A stretch of DNA of 7,476 nt from an uncultured Bacteroidales bacterium (GCA_900554715.1 USIN01000084.1:1-7476); one strand, 5' to 3'. Positions 1 through 6,200 are shown, counted from the stretch's first letter. Notes: generated by a model not told the origin, from the letters alone. Numbers and translations are program-made.

Positions 1-73
1 AGAACAAAAGAACATAAGGGCATAAGAACAAAAGGTTAAGTCAATGCACAATGCATAATGCACGATGCACAAT
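1..73. repeat. Short tandem and direct repeats at the left end of the element
   Basis: Two simple repeat families adjoin here. AGAACAAAAG occurs identically at 1-10 and 25-34, with CATAAG at 13-18 and 21-26 between them. Positions 43-70 are four head-to-tail 7-bp units, AATGCAC, AATGCAT, AATGCAC and GATGCAC, followed by a partial AAT. The right arm at 481-515 contains about two units of the same 7-bp motif in inverted orientation. From memory, short ATGCA-type strings like this are common between genes in Bacteroidales, but I have not searched for it. No coding potential is seen. Confidence 0.75.
25..59. repeat. Left arm of 35-bp imperfect inverted repeat
   Basis: This segment matches the reverse complement of 481-515 at 30 of 35 positions, and all five differences are transitions. 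The longest shared block is 12 bp, CAATGCACAATG, at 42-53. The two arms bracket the hairpin-rich noncoding segment, so they look like the ends of one unit of about 491 bp. In a plus-strand RNA, three of the five differences would be G-U wobbles, so the arms could pair along nearly their whole length. Confidence 0.75.
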
Positions 74-102
74 CGCCTGCAGGGCGATGATTTTACTGAT
101 GG

Positions 103-140
103 CCGCGTAGGCCGAGGCGCTTGTACGCCGGCCTGCGCGG
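103..140 (+). repeat. Long GC-rich hairpin
   Basis: CCGCGTAGGCC at 103-113 pairs with GGCCTGCGCGG at 130-140 over 11 bp including one T-G wobble. The stem continues, after a 2-nt GA bulge, with GGCG (116-119) and CGCC (126-129) around a 6-nt loop. This is the strongest local hairpin in the element. No T-run follows, so it is not a typical terminator. Confidence 0.7.
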
Positions 141-194
141 TATGGGATGAAAGGGCATTTGCGTTTGAAAAACGCAGACCTGCTACTACGACGG

Positions 195-305
195 CGCCTC
201 TACGAGGCTTAGCCAACTTTGTTGGTTGACTATCCCCAGGCTTGGTCGGCTCTCCGAGCCTCCCGCGCACTGGGGTTATGCCACAATCTCGCCTCTACGA
301 GGCTT
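195..305 (+). repeat. Module bracketed by two copies of a 16-bp hairpin repeat
   Basis: The 16-mer CGCCTCTACGAGGCTT is present identically at 195-210 and 290-305, and each copy contains the stem GCCTC-TAC-GAGGC. Between them lie a 7-bp stem (211-227, TTT loop, one G-T wobble) and a larger stem-loop with CCCCAG at 234-239 and CTGGGG at 270-275, enclosing the small stem TCGG-CTCT-CCGA at 246-257. From memory, CCCCAG...CTGGGGTTA stem-loops recur in Bacteroidales intergenic regions, which would fit a dispersed repeat. That recollection was not checked by search. Confidence 0.65.
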
Positions 306-387
306 CGAGGATTACGTTGGTCAAATCAGGCTAATTTGTCAAATAGGTTGTTTCCGCGATGGTGGAAGGGCTGCGCAATCGCGCGGC

Positions 388-480
388 CGCGACAGGCGAT
401 ATAGACCAAGGGGGTTAATTCTTGGTGATCAGATTGTTGAATGCAACGGCTGAAGCTGTTGCTCCATGTCGCCTGTCACG
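388..480 (+). other. Possible three-way-junction fold
   Basis: Positions 388-402 pair with 466-480. The core is nine perfect base pairs (391-399 with 469-477), and there is one mismatch (390 with 478) and one T-G wobble (400 with 468). The long-range stem encloses two hairpins: 405-426 (ACCAAG, 10-nt loop, CTTGGT) and 443-462 (an 8-bp stem with one G-T wobble and a TGAA loop). A closing stem around two hairpins resembles a folded RNA domain rather than a chance palindrome. Two alternative pairings compete: a local hairpin at 379-392, and ATCGCCTG at 72-79 with CAGGCGAT at 393-400. Confidence 0.45.
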
Positions 481-515
481 ATTATACATTGTGCATTGGC
501 TTAATTTTCTGTTCT
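481..515. repeat. Right arm of 35-bp imperfect inverted repeat
   Basis: Inverted partner of 25-59 (30 of 35 identical). It overlaps the 3' end of the minus-strand glycerate kinase gene and supplies its stop codon (482-484) and its last residues, EQKIKPMHNV. The overlap suggests that the repeat element landed at, or moved with, the end of that gene. It may also serve as the 3' end structure of the kinase transcript, though no T-run follows it on that strand. Confidence 0.75.
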
Positions 516-1624
516 TTTACTAAGCGCTGAATTATTTCTTCAGTCGCTTGTCTGATGTTGTTGCGGGCAATAGCAGGGTTGAGGGCTATGTCAAGTGGCA
601 TGTCGTCGGGTGTGACGGCGGCGATGGCCGTAAAACCGGCGGCAAGGAGACGTCGGCAGTCGCTGACACGTCCGCCCAATGCTATCACAGGTATCCCCCG
701 GCGTTGTCCGCGGACGAGAACACCGGCGGGTGTCTTGCCCATAAGGGTCTGACTGTCGAGACTGCCTTCACCGGTGATGATGAGGGTGGCACCGGCGATG
801 ATGTCGTCAAAACCGATTTCGTCGAGTATGACAGACGCTCCGGGTTTCAGCCCGGCACCAATGAAAGCCATGAGCCCGCCCGCGAGACCGCCGGCCGCAC
901 CCGCGCCGGGAACAGCGTCGAGGTCGATGCCGACAAGGGCTGAGAAAGACTTCATTCCGCGCTCAAGCCGGTCGACCGCCGCTTCGTCGGCGCCCTTTTG
1001 GCACGCGAACACCCTGGCAGCTCCGTCAGGACCTGTGAAAGGCGAAGTCACATCGCAGACGATATTGAATTTTGAGTCACGCAGGCGCGGGTCGGCGCCG
1101 CTGCTGTCAACCGAGGCAATGGATTCGAGAATATGGCCAAGTAAGGTACCCTGCGAGTCGAGAAATCTGAAACCGAGAGCGGCGAGAGCACCCGTGCCGC
1201 CGTCGTTTGTGGCGCTTCCTCCGAGTCCGAGCAGAAAGCGACGGCAGCCACGGCCGAGGGCGTCGGCAATCATCTGTCCGAAACCATAAGTGGTTGTTTC
1301 GAGAGGATTGCGTTCCTCGGGCGCAAGCAGTGTGAGCCCCGAGGCAGCAGCCATTTCCATCACGGCAGTCGTGCCGTCGGCCGTGACGCCGTAAGCGGCA
1401 CGGCGCGGCCGCATCAGCGGGTCGGCCGCCACACACTCGACACGACGGGCATCTAAGGCCGTAGCAAGAGCCTCGTATGTGCCTTCGCCGCCGTCGGCGA
1501 CCGCAACCCTGACGATTTCGGCATCGGGCATAACCTCTCTGACGCCGTCAGAGACAGCGTCGGCGACCTCCAGCGACGAGAGGCAACCCTTGAAAGAATC
1601 AGAAGCGATGACTATCTTATCCAC
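482..1624 (-). CDS. Glycerate 2-kinase (GarK/GlxK family)
   Basis: Cytoplasmic enzyme that phosphorylates glycerate with ATP to 2-phosphoglycerate, feeding lower glycolysis. The protein begins (V)DKIVIASDSFKG, as the family does. It shows DGGEGT (44-49), MEMAAASGL (89-97), NPLETTTYGFG (106-116), GLGGSATNDGGTG (133-145), CDVTSPFTGP (190-199) with QKGA (209-212), a Gly-rich PGAGAAGG stretch (from 239) and GEGSLDSQTLMGKTP (285-299). I place the start at the GTG at 1622-1624, giving 380 aa, close to the E. coli enzymes. A GTG at 1655-1657 would add 11 basic residues outside the family pattern, and a TAACTTTG box resembling a -7 promoter element (1664 down to 1657) overlaps it. No matching -33 TTTG is seen. 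The C-terminal tail EQKIKPMHNV is encoded by the inverted repeat at 481-515. The gene is divergent from pheT and has no operon partner here. garK versus glxK cannot be decided, so no symbol is given. Confidence 0.93.
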   Translation of the reverse strand: MDKIVIASDSFKGCLSSLEVADAVSDGVREVMPDAEIVRVAVADGGEGTYEALATALDARRVECVAADPLMRPRRAAYGVTADGTTAVMEMAAASGLTLLAPEERNPLETTTYGFGQMIADALGRGCRRFLLGLGGSATNDGGTGALAALGFRFLDSQGTLLGHILESIASVDSSGADPRLRDSKFNIVCDVTSPFTGPDGAARVFACQKGADEAAVDRLERGMKSFSALVGIDLDAVPGAGAAGGLAGGLMAFIGAGLKPGASVILDEIGFDDIIAGATLIITGEGSLDSQTLMGKTPAGVLVRGQRRGIPVIALGGRVSDCRRLLAAGFTAIAAVTPDDMPLDIALNPAIARNNIRQATEEIIQRLVKEQKIKPMHNV

Positions 1625-1672
1625 AGGCAAAACATGCCGCCGGGAACGCGGCCTCACAAAGTTAAAACATTT

Positions 1673-1704
1673 TTTGTCTAATATGTAGGCTTTTTGTAAA
1701 TTTG
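1673..1704 (+). promoter_or_regulatory. Bacteroides-type promoter for pheT-yebC
   Basis: TTTG at 1673-1676 and TAAATTTG at 1697-1704 are separated by 20 bp. This matches the Bacteroidota primary sigma consensus TTTG-N19-21-TAnnTTTG. Transcription would begin near 1710, leaving a leader of about 50 nt with a short hairpin (CGGAG-CGT-CTCCG, 1720-1732) and an A-rich stretch before the pheT ATG. No Shine-Dalgarno sequence is visible, which is normal in this phylum. Confidence 0.65.
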
Positions 1705-1760
1705 CGCATTAAATTGCGTCGGAGCGTCTCCGGCGGCTACAAAATTATAAATTACTAACA

Positions 1761-4244
1761 ATGAATATATCATACAACTGGCTGAAGCAGTATCTCGACT
1801 TCGACCTTACGCCCGACGACCTCGCGGCGGCCCTTACATCAATCGGTCTCGAGACCGGCGGAATTGAAAAAGTCGAATCTGTACGCGGCGGCCTCCGCGG
1901 TATCGTCATCGGCAAAGTGCTGACATGCGAGGAGCATCCCAACAGCGACCATCTCCACATCACCACCGTCGACCTCGGTCTTCCCGGCGGCGAGCCCACG
2001 CAGATAGTCTGCGGAGCGCCCAATGTCGCAGCCGGCCAGACTGTTGTCGTCGCTACCGTAGGGACAACACTTTACGGCGAAGGCGACGAGACCTTCATGA
2101 TAAAGAAATCGAAGATCCGCGGTGTCGAATCGTTCGGCATGATCTGCGCCGAGGACGAAATCGGCGTGGGCACGTCACATGACGGCATCATCGTCATCAC
2201 CGACGACGTAGCTCCGGGCACCCCCGCCGCCGAATATTATCAGCTCAAGGACGATTATGTGCTTGAAGTCGACCTGACACCCAACCGCATCGACGCAGCC
2301 TCGCACTACGGCGTCGCCCGCGACCTCTCTGCCTGGCTCGCCTGCCACGCCAAAGCAGCCGAACTCAAACGCCCCGACGTCACGACTCTCAAATCAGACA
2401 AGCCCGACGGCGACGCAATCACCGTCGAAGTCGAAGACAAAAAAGCCTGCATCAGATATTCAGGTCTGACTATCAGAGACGTCAAGGTCGCTGAAAGTCC
2501 CGACTGGCTCAAAGAACGCCTGACGGCCATCGGCCTGCGTCCGATCAACAATGTCGTCGACATCACCAACTATATACTTCACGGCTTCGGCCAGCCGCTC
2601 CACTGCTTTGACCTCGATAAAATCGCGGGAGGCAGAATTATCGTGAAGACCTGCCCCGACGGCACACCCTTCACCACCCTCGACGGAGTCGAGCGCAAGC
2701 TCAACGCCGCCGACCTGATGATCTGCGACAAGCGCGAACCGATGTGTATCGCCGGCGTCTTCGGCGGCCTTGACAGCGGCGTCACCGACGGCACCACCTC
2801 GGTCTTCCTCGAGAGCGCCTGCTTCAATCCCACGAGCGTGCGCCGCACAGCGCGCCGCCACGGCCTCAGCACCGACTCGTCGTTCCGCTTCGAGCGCGGC
2901 GTCGACCCCAACGGCTGCGTCTACGCCCTCAAGCTCGCCGCTCTGCTCGTCAAAGAGCTCGCCGGCGGGGAAATCTGCGGCGACATCGTCGACATCTATC
3001 CCGAAACCGTCGAGCCTTATCCCGTCGAACTCAGCTACAAGCGCCTCAACTCACTCGCCGGCGACGATATCGCCCGCGACACCGTCGACAGCATCCTCGC
3101 CTCGCTCGAAATCGAAATCAAAGAGCGCCGCGACGGCGGAGAGACCCTCGAGCTTGCCGTGCCGACCTACCGCGTCGACGTACGCCGCGACTGCGACGTC
3201 ATCGAAGACGTCCTCCGCATCTACGGCTACAACAACATACCGATGCCCGGCGCCGTCAAATCGTCGCTGTCATACAAGAGCGCGACCGACTTTGCCGACG
3301 ACCTCACGAAGACCATTTCGGAACAGCTCACAGCCATGGGCTTCAACGAGATACTCAACAACTCGCTGACAGCCGAAGCCTATTACAAAGACCTCGCGAC
3401 CTACAGCGCCGACAACTGTGTGCGTCTGCTCAATCCGCTGAGCCAGGATCTCAACGTCATGCGCCAGACCCTGCTTTTCGGCGGCCTCGAATCGATAGCC
3501 CACAACGTCAACCGCCGTTCGGCCGACCTGCGTTTCTATGAGTTCGGGAACGTCTATCACTTCAACCCCGAAGCCGTATCGACTCCCGAAGCGCCGCTGA
3601 CACCCTACAGCGAAGGCAAGCGCCTCGCCCTCTGGCTCACCGGCGACATACGCCGCGCCACCTGGTCGGCTCCCGCCGCCGAAGCCACTTTCTATGACCT
3701 GCGCGCTTATGTCGACGCCATCATGTCGCGTCTTGGCCTGAGCCGCCGCAGCCTGAGCTTCGAGCCGTATAACGACGATATATTCGCCGCCGCACTGAGC
3801 GTAGCCACCCGTTCGGGCAAACAGCTCGGCGCCCTCGGCATCATACGCCCCGACATCGCCGCCCGCGCCGACGTCAGCCGTGCGGTCTTCTACTGCGAGC
3901 TCGACTGGGCCGCCCTTGTCAACCTTGCCGCAGGCTGCGACGTGAAATATGCGCCGCTGCCCAAGACCCAGCCCGTCAAACGCGACCTGTCGCTGCTTAT
4001 CGACACATCGGTCAGCCTCGCCGACATTGAGAAAATCGTGCGCGACAGCGAGCGCAAGCTCCTGCGCAGCGTCGAGCTCTTCGACGTCTACGAGGGCAAG
4101 AACCTCCCCGCCGGCAAGAAGTCATACGCCATCAGCATGACACTCCAGGACGACGAGAAGACCCTACAGGACAAGCACATCGACCAGATAATGAACAAGA
4201 TCATCGCCAACCTGAAGAACAAGCTCGGCGCCGAACTCCGCTAA
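1761..4244 (+). CDS. pheT: Phenylalanyl-tRNA synthetase beta subunit
   Basis: Beta subunit of the cytoplasmic alpha2-beta2 enzyme that charges tRNA-Phe with phenylalanine using ATP. The 827-aa product is full length for the long bacterial form. In order it shows the N-terminal start NISYNWLKQYLD, an EMAP-like tRNA-binding domain (about 40-155, with CGAPNV at 84-89), DLTPNRID (171-178), the B3/B4 editing region (about 215-400, with NNVVDITNY at 263-271 and HGLSTDSSFRFERGVDP at 367-383), the B5 domain (about 410-490, ending in VRRDCDVIEDVLRIYGY at 474-490), the catalytic-like core (NPLSQDLNVMR at 558-568) and a C-terminal ferredoxin-fold anticodon-binding domain (about 732-826). The B3/B4 region hydrolyses mischarged Tyr-tRNA-Phe in known homologues. 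The ATG is preceded by an A-rich leader. The alpha-subunit gene pheS is not in the window, so the two subunit genes are unlinked or it lies elsewhere. yebC follows after 33 bp, probably on the same transcript. Confidence 0.98.
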   Translation: MNISYNWLKQYLDFDLTPDDLAAALTSIGLETGGIEKVESVRGGLRGIVIGKVLTCEEHPNSDHLHITTVDLGLPGGEPTQIVCGAPNVAAGQTVVVATVGTTLYGEGDETFMIKKSKIRGVESFGMICAEDEIGVGTSHDGIIVITDDVAPGTPAAEYYQLKDDYVLEVDLTPNRIDAASHYGVARDLSAWLACHAKAAELKRPDVTTLKSDKPDGDAITVEVEDKKACIRYSGLTIRDVKVAESPDWLKERLTAIGLRPINNVVDITNYILHGFGQPLHCFDLDKIAGGRIIVKTCPDGTPFTTLDGVERKLNAADLMICDKREPMCIAGVFGGLDSGVTDGTTSVFLESACFNPTSVRRTARRHGLSTDSSFRFERGVDPNGCVYALKLAALLVKELAGGEICGDIVDIYPETVEPYPVELSYKRLNSLAGDDIARDTVDSILASLEIEIKERRDGGETLELAVPTYRVDVRRDCDVIEDVLRIYGYNNIPMPGAVKSSLSYKSATDFADDLTKTISEQLTAMGFNEILNNSLTAEAYYKDLATYSADNCVRLLNPLSQDLNVMRQTLLFGGLESIAHNVNRRSADLRFYEFGNVYHFNPEAVSTPEAPLTPYSEGKRLALWLTGDIRRATWSAPAAEATFYDLRAYVDAIMSRLGLSRRSLSFEPYNDDIFAAALSVATRSGKQLGALGIIRPDIAARADVSRAVFYCELDWAALVNLAAGCDVKYAPLPKTQPVKRDLSLLIDTSVSLADIEKIVRDSERKLLRSVELFDVYEGKNLPAGKKSYAISMTLQDDEKTLQDKHIDQIMNKIIANLKNKLGAELR

Positions 4245-4277
4245 AAAACGACAATAACATCAAACTAAATACTTTCT

Positions 4278-5018
4278 ATGGGAAGAGCATTTGAATACCG
4301 CAAAGCAAGAAAACTCAAACGCTGGGGCAACATGTCCCGCACATTCACACGTATCGGCAAAGAAATCACCATCGCCGCCAAGGCCGGAGGTCCCGATCCG
4401 TCGACCAACCCCCGTCTGCGCGCTCTGATGCAGAACGCCAAGGCTGCCAACATGCCCAAAGACACAGTCGAACGTGCCATCAAGAAAGCCACCGACAAAG
4501 ACGCCGGCGACTACAAGGAAATCACCTACGAAGGATACGGTCCCTTCGGCATCGCCATCTTCGTCGAGGCTGCAACAGACAACAATACCCGCACCGTAGC
4601 CAACGTGCGCTCATACTTCAACAAACACGGCGGCTCGCTCGGCACACAGGGCTCGCTGACATTCCTCTTCGACCACAAGTCTGTGTTCAAGATCAAACCC
4701 AAAGACGGCGTTTCGCTCGATGACCTCGAGCTCGAACTCATCGACTACGGCGTGGACGAACTCGGACACGACGAAGACGAGGACGGCAACGAACAGATCG
4801 TGCTCTACGGTGCGTTCGAGGAGTATTCCAACATCCAGAAATACCTCGAGGACAACGGCTTTGAAATCATCAGCTCTGAATTCGAGCGCATCCCCAACGA
4901 CCTCAAGGACGTGACACCCGAGCAGCGCGAGAGCGTCAACAAACTTCTCGAGAAAATCGAGGAAGACGAAGACGTGCAGAACGTCTTCCACAACATGCGC
5001 GAAGAAGACGAAGAATAA
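4278..5018 (+). CDS. yebC: YebC/PmpR/TACO1-family protein
   Basis: Family of DNA- or ribosome-associated regulators. Older work describes some members as transcription factors (PmpR), while TACO1 and some bacterial members act in translation, relieving ribosome stalling, notably at proline-rich stretches. Which role applies here cannot be told from sequence. The 246-aa product has the expected order: a basic N-terminus MGRAFEYRKARKLKRWGNMS of the Bacteroidota type (E. coli has MAGHSKWAN), GGPDPSTNPRLR (37-48), NAKAANMPKDTVERAI (53-68), YEGYGP (84-89), TDNNTRTVANVR (100-111), GGSLGTQGS (118-126) and a C-terminal EDVQNVFHN, then a strongly acidic tail. The start ATG matches the family start and has an A/T-rich upstream region. 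It sits 33 bp after pheT on the same strand and just before a strong terminator, so the pair looks like a translation-related operon. Confidence 0.95.
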   Translation: MGRAFEYRKARKLKRWGNMSRTFTRIGKEITIAAKAGGPDPSTNPRLRALMQNAKAANMPKDTVERAIKKATDKDAGDYKEITYEGYGPFGIAIFVEAATDNNTRTVANVRSYFNKHGGSLGTQGSLTFLFDHKSVFKIKPKDGVSLDDLELELIDYGVDELGHDEDEDGNEQIVLYGAFEEYSNIQKYLEDNGFEIISSEFERIPNDLKDVTPEQRESVNKLLEKIEEDEDVQNVFHNMREEDEE

Positions 5019-5046
5019 CATTCTCCGCCGTCACCATTCTAACAAT

Positions 5047-5091
5047 AAAAACCGAGTCTGCATCTCTCTCGCGATGCAGACTCGGTTTTTT
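5047..5091 (+). terminator. Intrinsic terminator of pheT-yebC
   Basis: A perfect 18-bp stem, 5047-5064 with 5073-5090, has an 8-nt loop (5065-5072); its core is ACCGAGTCTGCAT. The distal arm ends in a run of six T (5086-5091). It begins 28 bp after the yebC stop. The A-run on the left arm would give a T-run on the other strand, so it could also stop minus-strand transcription coming from the RhuM gene. Confidence 0.92.
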
Positions 5092-5286
5092 ATAATCGAT
5101 TTTTTCCTTTTATTCGGCATTAGACAGGACTGATTCTATAATTCTATATGATGTTGCTTAATGTAATGGTGATTATAGCAATGGTTAACCTCTATGAGAG
5201 ATTTCTATCTGAACCACGATCCTTCGCATTACAGTTGAATTGAATTGTTCGGTCAAGACAGTCTATTAAGAGTAAAATCACTTACT

Positions 5287-6156
5287 TTAAAGCTTTTTCA
5301 CCATCTCCGAGCCAGTCATTGCATCCATTTTAGAAAAGGCAAAGAGCTTTTTGCCGAGATCTTTGAGCGACGCCCCTATATGATAGACCTCTTCGTCAAT
5401 TATCAAGAATCGGTCATGTGCCTTATTGTAAGCATGAAGAGTAACTCCCGGATACTGTGCGTTGTGCCGTGCAACATCCTGACGTAGCTGATGCGAAATC
5501 TTACCGTCATAGATATCTACCTTCACTCCGGCCTGCCGCTTTGACAACTGCACAAGCACTGAGTCGTCGATATAGCTGTCAATGACGACAATATGTTTCT
5601 CAGCCTTTCGGATTAAGTCGGCGACAAAGGCGTATGCGTCAAAAATCTGTCCATCAAAGAATATTCCTTCTTTGGGAGGTAAAGAAGTCCTGACAAAGAA
5701 ATCTATGTTTTCATCGAGTTGTAAAAGATGTCTGTCATATTCCGAAAAACGTCGGTCAATGCGGTCTTCGAGTTGCATTAAACGCTGATTTACTGCATAA
5801 CCCCTGAGCAAATACTCTTTCAGAACCTTATTGGCCCATTGGCGGAATTGAATACCCCGGATTGTATTAACCCTATATCCGACTGAAATTATCACGTCCA
5901 AATTGAAAAAATCGATATTTCTTGCCACACTGCGATTACCTTACTGACGAACTGTTCGGAATTTCCGAACAGTTGCTTCTTTTGCAAGTTCGCCTGTCTC
6001 AAAAATATGTTTTAGATGCTCACTGATATTTCCCTTGCTCGAATCGAATAATTCGACTATCTGTGACTGAGTCAACCAAACAGTTTCGTCCTCTACACGA
6101 ACGTTAAGTTTCAGGGCTTCATTAGGCTGATAAAGTATTATTTCATTAGATTCCAT
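5287..6156 (-). pseudogene. RhuM-family protein with PLD-like C-terminus, broken by an in-frame stop
   Basis: The frame gives 289 codons plus a stop, but codon 72 is TAA (5943 down to 5941). The N-terminal 71 residues, from MESNEIILYQP through ETVWLTQSQIVELFDSSKGN to KFRTVRQ, and the downstream part, from GNRSVARNIDFFNLDVIISV, join without a gap or frameshift. Homologues I recall read Q-E-G-N-R here, so the stop is probably GAA changed to TAA. Residues 28-52 look like a helix-turn-helix. A middle part (FRQWANKVLKEYLLRGYAVNQR) is typical of the family, and the C-terminus has HDRFLIID (247-254), a degenerate PLD-type HxK(x4)D motif, followed by GASLKDLGKK. RhuM is named after a Salmonella pathogenicity-island protein; its biochemical role is unknown. 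I chose the ATG at 6156; a TTG two codons earlier is possible. A GTG at 5928 could restart a 213-aa C-terminal fragment. The segment is AT-richer than its neighbours, suggesting transfer. Confidence 0.85.
5950..5974. repeat. Perfect 25-bp palindrome inside the RhuM gene
   Basis: AACTGTTCGGAA (5950-5961) and TTCCGAACAGTT (5963-5974) are exact inverted copies around a single T. On the minus strand it encodes the TVRKFRTVR region. It lies 6 bp from the premature stop codon. The KFRTV coding motif is common in the family, so part of the symmetry may be coincidental. Confidence 0.85.
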
Positions 6157-6162
6157 ACACAA

Positions 6163-6200
6163 AAGTATAAAAAAACCGCAAATGACAGAATATTATACTT
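6163..6200. repeat. Inverted repeat upstream of the RhuM gene, possible operator
   Basis: AAGTATAA (6163-6170) and TTATACTT (6193-6200) are exact 8-bp inverted repeats 22 bp apart, starting 7 bp upstream of the RhuM ATG. A TACTTTTG box resembling a Bacteroidota -7 element falls in the proximal half on the minus strand, but no TTTG stands 19-21 bp further up. Because the RhuM N-terminus looks like a DNA-binding fold, the repeat could be a binding site for self-regulation. That is inference, and chance AT-rich symmetry is possible. Confidence 0.3.

Larger units (their letters stand above)
72..480 (+). other. Hairpin-rich noncoding element, possible structured RNA or mobile repeat
   Basis: No believable gene is present; the two overlapping reading frames around 219-453 look spurious. 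The segment is packed with stems: 72-88 (ATCGCC, 5-nt loop, GGCGAT), 103-140, 160-176 (7 bp, GAA loop), 196-208, 211-227, 234-275 (CCCCAG with CTGGGG), 291-303, 379-392 (TCGCG, CGGC loop, CGCGA), 405-426 and 443-462. The non-Watson-Crick pairs I could score inside these stems and the 388-480 fold are four G-T and one A-C on the plus strand, which mildly favours a plus-strand RNA. No plus-strand promoter is visible inside the window, and transcription could start further left. Alternatives are a non-autonomous repeat of the REP/MITE kind, or an uncatalogued noncoding RNA. I do not recognise a named RNA family. Confidence 0.5.

Noticed and set aside
1..73. CRISPR array
   Set aside because: The repeats are 7-10 bp, some head-to-tail without spacers, and there are no cas genes.
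219..453. Two overlapping plus-strand reading frames of 61 and 75 codons
   Set aside because: They run through the hairpins and the 16-bp repeat, overlap each other in different frames, show no recognisable domain, and are better explained by repeat DNA.
548..1289. Plus-strand open frames of 131 and 171 codons
   Set aside because: They lie antisense to the glycerate kinase gene, whose family motifs are clear. They are shadows of GC-rich codon use, rich in Ala, Pro, Ser and Arg.
1720..1732. Leader hairpin before pheT as an attenuator
   Set aside because: The stem is only 5 bp, has no T-run and no Phe-rich leader peptide is visible, so there is no support for attenuation.
2770..3369. 199-codon plus-strand frame inside pheT
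   Set aside because: It is an out-of-frame shadow with a low-complexity Ser/Thr/Ala/Pro composition; pheT is continuous and complete in its own frame.
4611..5021. 136-codon minus-strand frame opposite yebC
   Set aside because: Its Val/Phe/Leu/Glu-rich translation is the antisense of acidic yebC codons; no start signal or family motif supports it.
5287..5928. Separate complete gene starting at GTG 5928
   Set aside because: It is in the same frame as the upstream N-terminal part and continues the same family alignment, so it is the rest of a broken gene rather than an independent one.
6154..6200. Standard promoter for the RhuM gene
   Set aside because: A TACTTTTG box is present but almost touches the start codon and lacks a -33 TTTG at the right distance.
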